From assembly GCA_026014615.1 (NCBI GenBank), contig JAOZHZ010000020.1, positions 124,001 through 188,000 of the forward strand: a stretch of DNA of 64,000 nt. The letters run 5' to 3'. Under the pieces are notes generated by a model, which was not told the DNA's origin, made no database searches, and saw only the letters and a program-made list of their open reading frames with translations. The DNA comes from Candidatus Bathyarchaeota archaeon. Lineage in GTDB: Archaea; Thermoproteota; Bathyarchaeia; Bathyarchaeales; Bathycorpusculaceae. Position 1 is the stretch's first letter; each line of letters starts with the position of its first letter. Below, one piece after another: positions 60,851 through 64,000 of the stretch. The translations under genes were made by a program, and so were the position numbers.

Positions 60851-63205
60851 TTGAACTTGACCACCAAAAACGTCCGCATGAAAATTGGCGAATTAAAGAC
60901 CAATAATGGTCTGATAAAAAACCTCGACTTATCCATAGGGAAAATTGTTGATGATTCATGGGTTGAACCCATGGGGCCTACACCTTTTCCGTCCATTGCT
61001 ACCCTTAGGGACTGGGACATGAAACTTCTTAACAGATACAAGCCCTTTTACATGCCTGCTTGTGACCTCTGCTGTCTCTGTACTTATGGAAAATGTGACC
61101 TAACCGCTGGCAAACGCGGTGCTTGCGGGATAGACATGGCTGCTCAGTCGTCACGTATTGTGCTTTTGTCTTGTTGCATTGGCGCAGCAACTCACACTGC
61201 ACATGCAAGACACGTGGTGCATCACTTAATCGACAAATATGGGCGCAGATACCCCTTAGATGTTGGCGGCTTAAACATCAAAGTTGAAGCCCCAATAACA
61301 CGTCTTGTCTGCGGCATGAAACCCGAAACCATAGGTGACTTAGAAGACGCGCTGGATTATGCTGAAGAACAAGTTACACAGTGTCTAGCATCTACTCATA
61401 CTGGTCAAGAGGGAAATAACCTTGACTTCGAATCAAAGGCGTTTCACGCCGGTATGATTGACCACCTCGGCATGGAAATCGCTGATATCGCTCAAATTTC
61501 AGTTTTTGATTTTCCTAAAGGCGATCCTGAAGCACCTTTGATTGAGATGGGCATTGGGACAGTTGACCAAACCAAACCTGTTATAATGTGCATTGGACAC
61601 AACGTGGTTCCTTCTGTTGGAATAATTGACTATATGCAAGACACAGGTGTTGCCGATAACATTGAAGTGGTCGGCTTATGCTGCACCGCAATAGACAACA
61701 CAAGATACTACGCCCGCGGCAAAATCGTTGGACCCATCTCATGGCAACTGCGCTTTATACGTAGCGGATTTGCTGATGTGGTCGTTTTAGACGAACAATG
61801 TGTCCGAACAGACGCTTACCTTGAAGCTCAAAACGTTAAAGCTCCGGTAATTGCCGCCTCTGAAAAGAACTGCTTAGGCTTCCAGAACCGAACAAATGAC
61901 CCTGCTGACGAGATTGTGCAAGACCTTGTAAGCGGTAAAGTACCTGGTGTTCTTATACTTGACCCTGAAAAAGTCGGTGAAGTTGCAGTTAAAACGGTTC
62001 AAAAAGTAGCTCCGCTACGAAAGAAATACAAGGTTCTTCCTTCAACTGACGAAATAATCCAGCTATCCTCCACCTGCCGGCAATGCAACCTGTGCCAAAG
62101 AGCTTGTCCTCAAAACCTTCCAGTTACCGAAGCAGTAAAAGCAGCCTCTGAAGGCGACTTGTCTTTACTGAACGAAATTTACGAAGCATGCATCGGCTGC
62201 GGAAGATGCGAAGAAGTCTGCCCGCTACACCTTCAACTACACAGCTTTATAGTGAAAGCTGGCGAACGCGAGATGAGTGAAGAAAAGAACTTCTGCCGCT
62301 CAGGACGAGGTGCAATCCAAGACGTCGAAATCCGAAGTGTCGGGGGTCCACTTGTGCTTGGTGAAATTCCTGGTATTCTTGCAGTTGTAGGCTGTGCTAA
62401 CTATCCAAACGGTGGTAAGGATGTCTATGATATATGCAGAGAATTTGCAAAACGCCGTTTCATTGTTACTACAACTGGTTGTTCTGCAATGTCTGCTGGC
62501 TCGTACAAGAACGAAGATGGTAAAACACTTTACGAAGAATTCCCAGGAGACTTCGCCGCTGGTGGTGTAGTGAATGTTGGCTCTTGCGTTTCTAATTCAC
62601 ACATATCAGGCGCTGCAGTAAAAGTTGCAAATATCTTTGCCAAACGACCTCTGAGAGGGAACTATGAAGAAATCGCCGATTATATCTATAACCGTGTTGG
62701 CGCAGTTGGTTTAGCTTGGGGCGCTTTCTCCCAGAAAGCGTCTTCAATTGCCTCTGGGTTCTGGCGATTAGGTATACCTGTACTTGTTGGTCCGCATGGT
62801 AGCAAATACAGGCGTGCGCTTCTAGGTAGATCTGACAAGGATGAAGACTGGTACACCATAGATGCACGTACTAGTGAAAAAGTTTACACTGGACCTGCAC
62901 CTGAGCACCTGTTCCAAACCGTGGAAACTAAGGAAGAAGCAATGGTTGCTATAGCTAAACTTACGATGCGTCCAAACGATACCTGGAAGGGACGTGCAGG
63001 AAAACTTTCGCATTACATTGACTTGCATAAACGTCACTACGGTTCAATGCCGCGAGACGTGAACTTGTTTGTTCGTACGCTTGCTGATGTTCCAATAACA
63101 ATGAAAGATGAAATTTTGAAGGTCTTAGAAGCGAAAGACTGGAAAGAACGATCCATTCCAGACCCCACAATGCTTCCAAGAATGGTGAGGACGATAAAGG
63201 AGTAG
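60851..63205 (+). CDS. cdhA: CO dehydrogenase / acetyl-CoA decarbonylase-synthase alpha subunit
   Basis: Oxidises CO or reduces CO2 at a Ni-Fe-S C-cluster; in archaea this is the CODH part of the ACDS complex. 784 residues from TTG 60851 (TTG 60857 with TGAGGT upstream also fits). Near residues 70-95 CDLCCLCTYGKCDL and RGACGIDM bind the B and D clusters. Later come HTAHARHVVHHLI, VGLCCTAIDNTRYY, and the archaeal ferredoxin insert CRQCNLCQRAC (about 409) plus CIGCGRCEEVC (about 447), then VVGCANYPN, TTGCSAMSAG, NVGSCVSNSH with C-cluster ligands. The ferredoxin insert marks CdhA over bacterial CooS. Confidence 0.95.
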   Translation: MNLTTKNVRMKIGELKTNNGLIKNLDLSIGKIVDDSWVEPMGPTPFPSIATLRDWDMKLLNRYKPFYMPACDLCCLCTYGKCDLTAGKRGACGIDMAAQSSRIVLLSCCIGAATHTAHARHVVHHLIDKYGRRYPLDVGGLNIKVEAPITRLVCGMKPETIGDLEDALDYAEEQVTQCLASTHTGQEGNNLDFESKAFHAGMIDHLGMEIADIAQISVFDFPKGDPEAPLIEMGIGTVDQTKPVIMCIGHNVVPSVGIIDYMQDTGVADNIEVVGLCCTAIDNTRYYARGKIVGPISWQLRFIRSGFADVVVLDEQCVRTDAYLEAQNVKAPVIAASEKNCLGFQNRTNDPADEIVQDLVSGKVPGVLILDPEKVGEVAVKTVQKVAPLRKKYKVLPSTDEIIQLSSTCRQCNLCQRACPQNLPVTEAVKAASEGDLSLLNEIYEACIGCGRCEEVCPLHLQLHSFIVKAGEREMSEEKNFCRSGRGAIQDVEIRSVGGPLVLGEIPGILAVVGCANYPNGGKDVYDICREFAKRRFIVTTTGCSAMSAGSYKNEDGKTLYEEFPGDFAAGGVVNVGSCVSNSHISGAAVKVANIFAKRPLRGNYEEIADYIYNRVGAVGLAWGAFSQKASSIASGFWRLGIPVLVGPHGSKYRRALLGRSDKDEDWYTIDARTSEKVYTGPAPEHLFQTVETKEEAMVAIAKLTMRPNDTWKGRAGKLSHYIDLHKRHYGSMPRDVNLFVRTLADVPITMKDEILKVLEAKDWKERSIPDPTMLPRMVRTIKE

Positions 63206-63216
63206 GTGAAAAACAA

Positions 63217-64000
63217 ATGATGGACCCACAGAAAACCAAAGAAGTAACCATAGTAATTGACGGTAAAGAAGTTAAAGCGTCCGAAGGCACCACTGTCCTG
63301 AACGTAGCAAGGCAACTCGGAATCTACATTCCTACTTTATGCTACCATGCCGAAGTTTCACCCTTCGGTGCCTGCCGCCTTTGCTCAGTCGAAGTCACAA
63401 AAAACGGACGAACCAAAGTCGTAACCTCCTGCAACTACCCCGTCGAAGAAGGCATAGTCGTCCAAACAAGCTCTGAAAAAATCAAGAAAGTCCGCAAAGG
63501 CATACTTGCCCTGCTGATGGCGCGCTGTCCAAAATCCGTTAAACTGAAGAACTTGGGAAAAGCCTACGGAATAGAAGAGCATGGTCTTTGGGAATCTGAC
63601 CCCGATGAAGACTGCATCCTCTGCGGCTTGTGTGTACGTGTCTGCAAAGAGTTAGTTGGTGTTTCTGCCATAAACTTTGCTCAACGTGGTGTTGAACGTG
63701 AAGTTACTGCACCTTATCACAGATTCTCAGAGGCATGCATTGGCTGCGGCGCATGTGCACTGGTTTGCCCCACAGGCTCAAAGAAAATCCGAATTCACAC
63801 CTACGCCACAATGGCTCCCATGAAAGGAACGCGTGACGACATCTTTGGTGTCCACACTGAAATGTTCTCAGCAAAAACTTCTGCTGCTGAAGGTGACTTC
63901 GTTAAAGCTCTGCTGGTTGCTGGACTCAAAAACGACCTGTTTGACACGGTTGTTTTTGCTCAACGAAAAGACGGCTACTCCGCTGAGGCAGTTATTGTTG
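63217..64000 (+). CDS. 2Fe-2S / 4Fe-4S electron-transfer protein with FrhB-like domain, 3' truncated
   Basis: ATG 63217 (or 63220) 11 bases after cdhA, with AGGTG upstream. 261 codons are visible before the window ends. Residues 10-90 are a 2Fe-2S ferredoxin domain (LCYHAEVSPFGACRLCSVEV then TSCNYPVEEG). Residues about 130-195 hold CILCGLCVRVCKE and CIGCGACALVCP, two 4Fe-4S clusters, as in HoxU/NuoG-type subunits. From about residue 215 EGDFVKALLVAGLKNDLFDT resembles the start of the FrhB/FdhB F420-binding domain. It probably carries electrons between CdhA and F420 or another acceptor. Confidence 0.8.
   Translation, partial: MMDPQKTKEVTIVIDGKEVKASEGTTVLNVARQLGIYIPTLCYHAEVSPFGACRLCSVEVTKNGRTKVVTSCNYPVEEGIVVQTSSEKIKKVRKGILALLMARCPKSVKLKNLGKAYGIEEHGLWESDPDEDCILCGLCVRVCKELVGVSAINFAQRGVEREVTAPYHRFSEACIGCGACALVCPTGSKKIRIHTYATMAPMKGTRDDIFGVHTEMFSAKTSAAEGDFVKALLVAGLKNDLFDTVVFAQRKDGYSAEAVIV

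Overview
This window looks like a chromosomal segment of an archaeon, most likely from the Bathyarchaeia (TACK superphylum). The placement is my inference from gene content; no database search was possible. Archaeal core genes are spread along it: both RFC subunits, both PolD subunits (DP1, DP2), Orc1/Cdc6, Nob1, Elf1, RpoP, Sec61-beta, GGGP synthase, translin, Taw1, Trm5 and deoxyhypusine synthase. PolD together with a TackOD1-type zinc-ribbon protein, coenzyme F420 synthesis (CofE) and an archaeal CODH alpha subunit (CdhA) fits Bathyarchaeia better than Crenarchaeota or Euryarchaeota. The first gene (NAD kinase) and the last gene (iron-sulfur protein beside CdhA) are cut by the window edges.

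Layout. 1-8.6 kb: nadK, nob1, a DUF2070 membrane protein, an Sm-like protein, Sec61-beta, the rfcS-rfcL operon and an FMN-type glutamate synthase. 8.6-18.6 kb: an accessory and partly decaying stretch. It holds a frameshifted DUF1801 gene, a trehalose synthase broken by an in-frame stop, a P-type H+-ATPase, a CBS protein, a chimeric CooC/metal-binding ORF, a multiply broken secreted-protein pseudogene, and a cbiZ island beside an intron-bearing tRNA-Ser(CGA). 17.7-21.7 kb: a surface polysaccharide cluster (GH16-like secreted protein, GT2 synthase, TackOD1/nuclease-fold membrane protein). 22-30 kb: a PhoU-like regulator, DP1, Orc1/Cdc6 and a predicted replication origin with ORB-like boxes. Next comes a region with two inverted arrays of 11-bp iterons around an orphan gene. 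30-40 kb: NAD synthetase with its amidase, Elf1, GGGPS, DP2, MazG-like, EMAP-like, HD, endonuclease V (frameshifted), translin. 40-52 kb: Taw1, two large surface proteins, RpoP, Trm5, regulators and two deoxyhypusine synthase paralogues. 53-64 kb: Lrp, SCP2, CofE, an ADP-forming acyl-CoA synthetase fused to a GNAT domain, an MTHFR-like protein, two CooC paralogues, CdhA and the start of a 2Fe-2S/4Fe-4S/FrhB-like protein.

Working together. The right end is a carbonyl branch Wood-Ljungdahl locus: CooC proteins for nickel insertion, CdhA, a probable electron-transfer partner and a short MTHFR-like protein nearby. DP1, Orc1 and the origin form a replication neighbourhood, with RFC and DP2 elsewhere in the window. 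NadK and NadE serve NAD(P) supply. Taw1 and Trm5 modify G37 of tRNA-Phe.

The observations most worth following are the paired 11-bp phased iteron arrays at 28.4 and 29.6 kb, a dispersed intergenic element of about 78 bp present three times, the ORB-flanked origin, the tRNA-associated cbiZ island, and the CooC/solute-binding chimera. Single-lesion genes (DUF1801, TreT, endonuclease V) may be true decay or assembly error.
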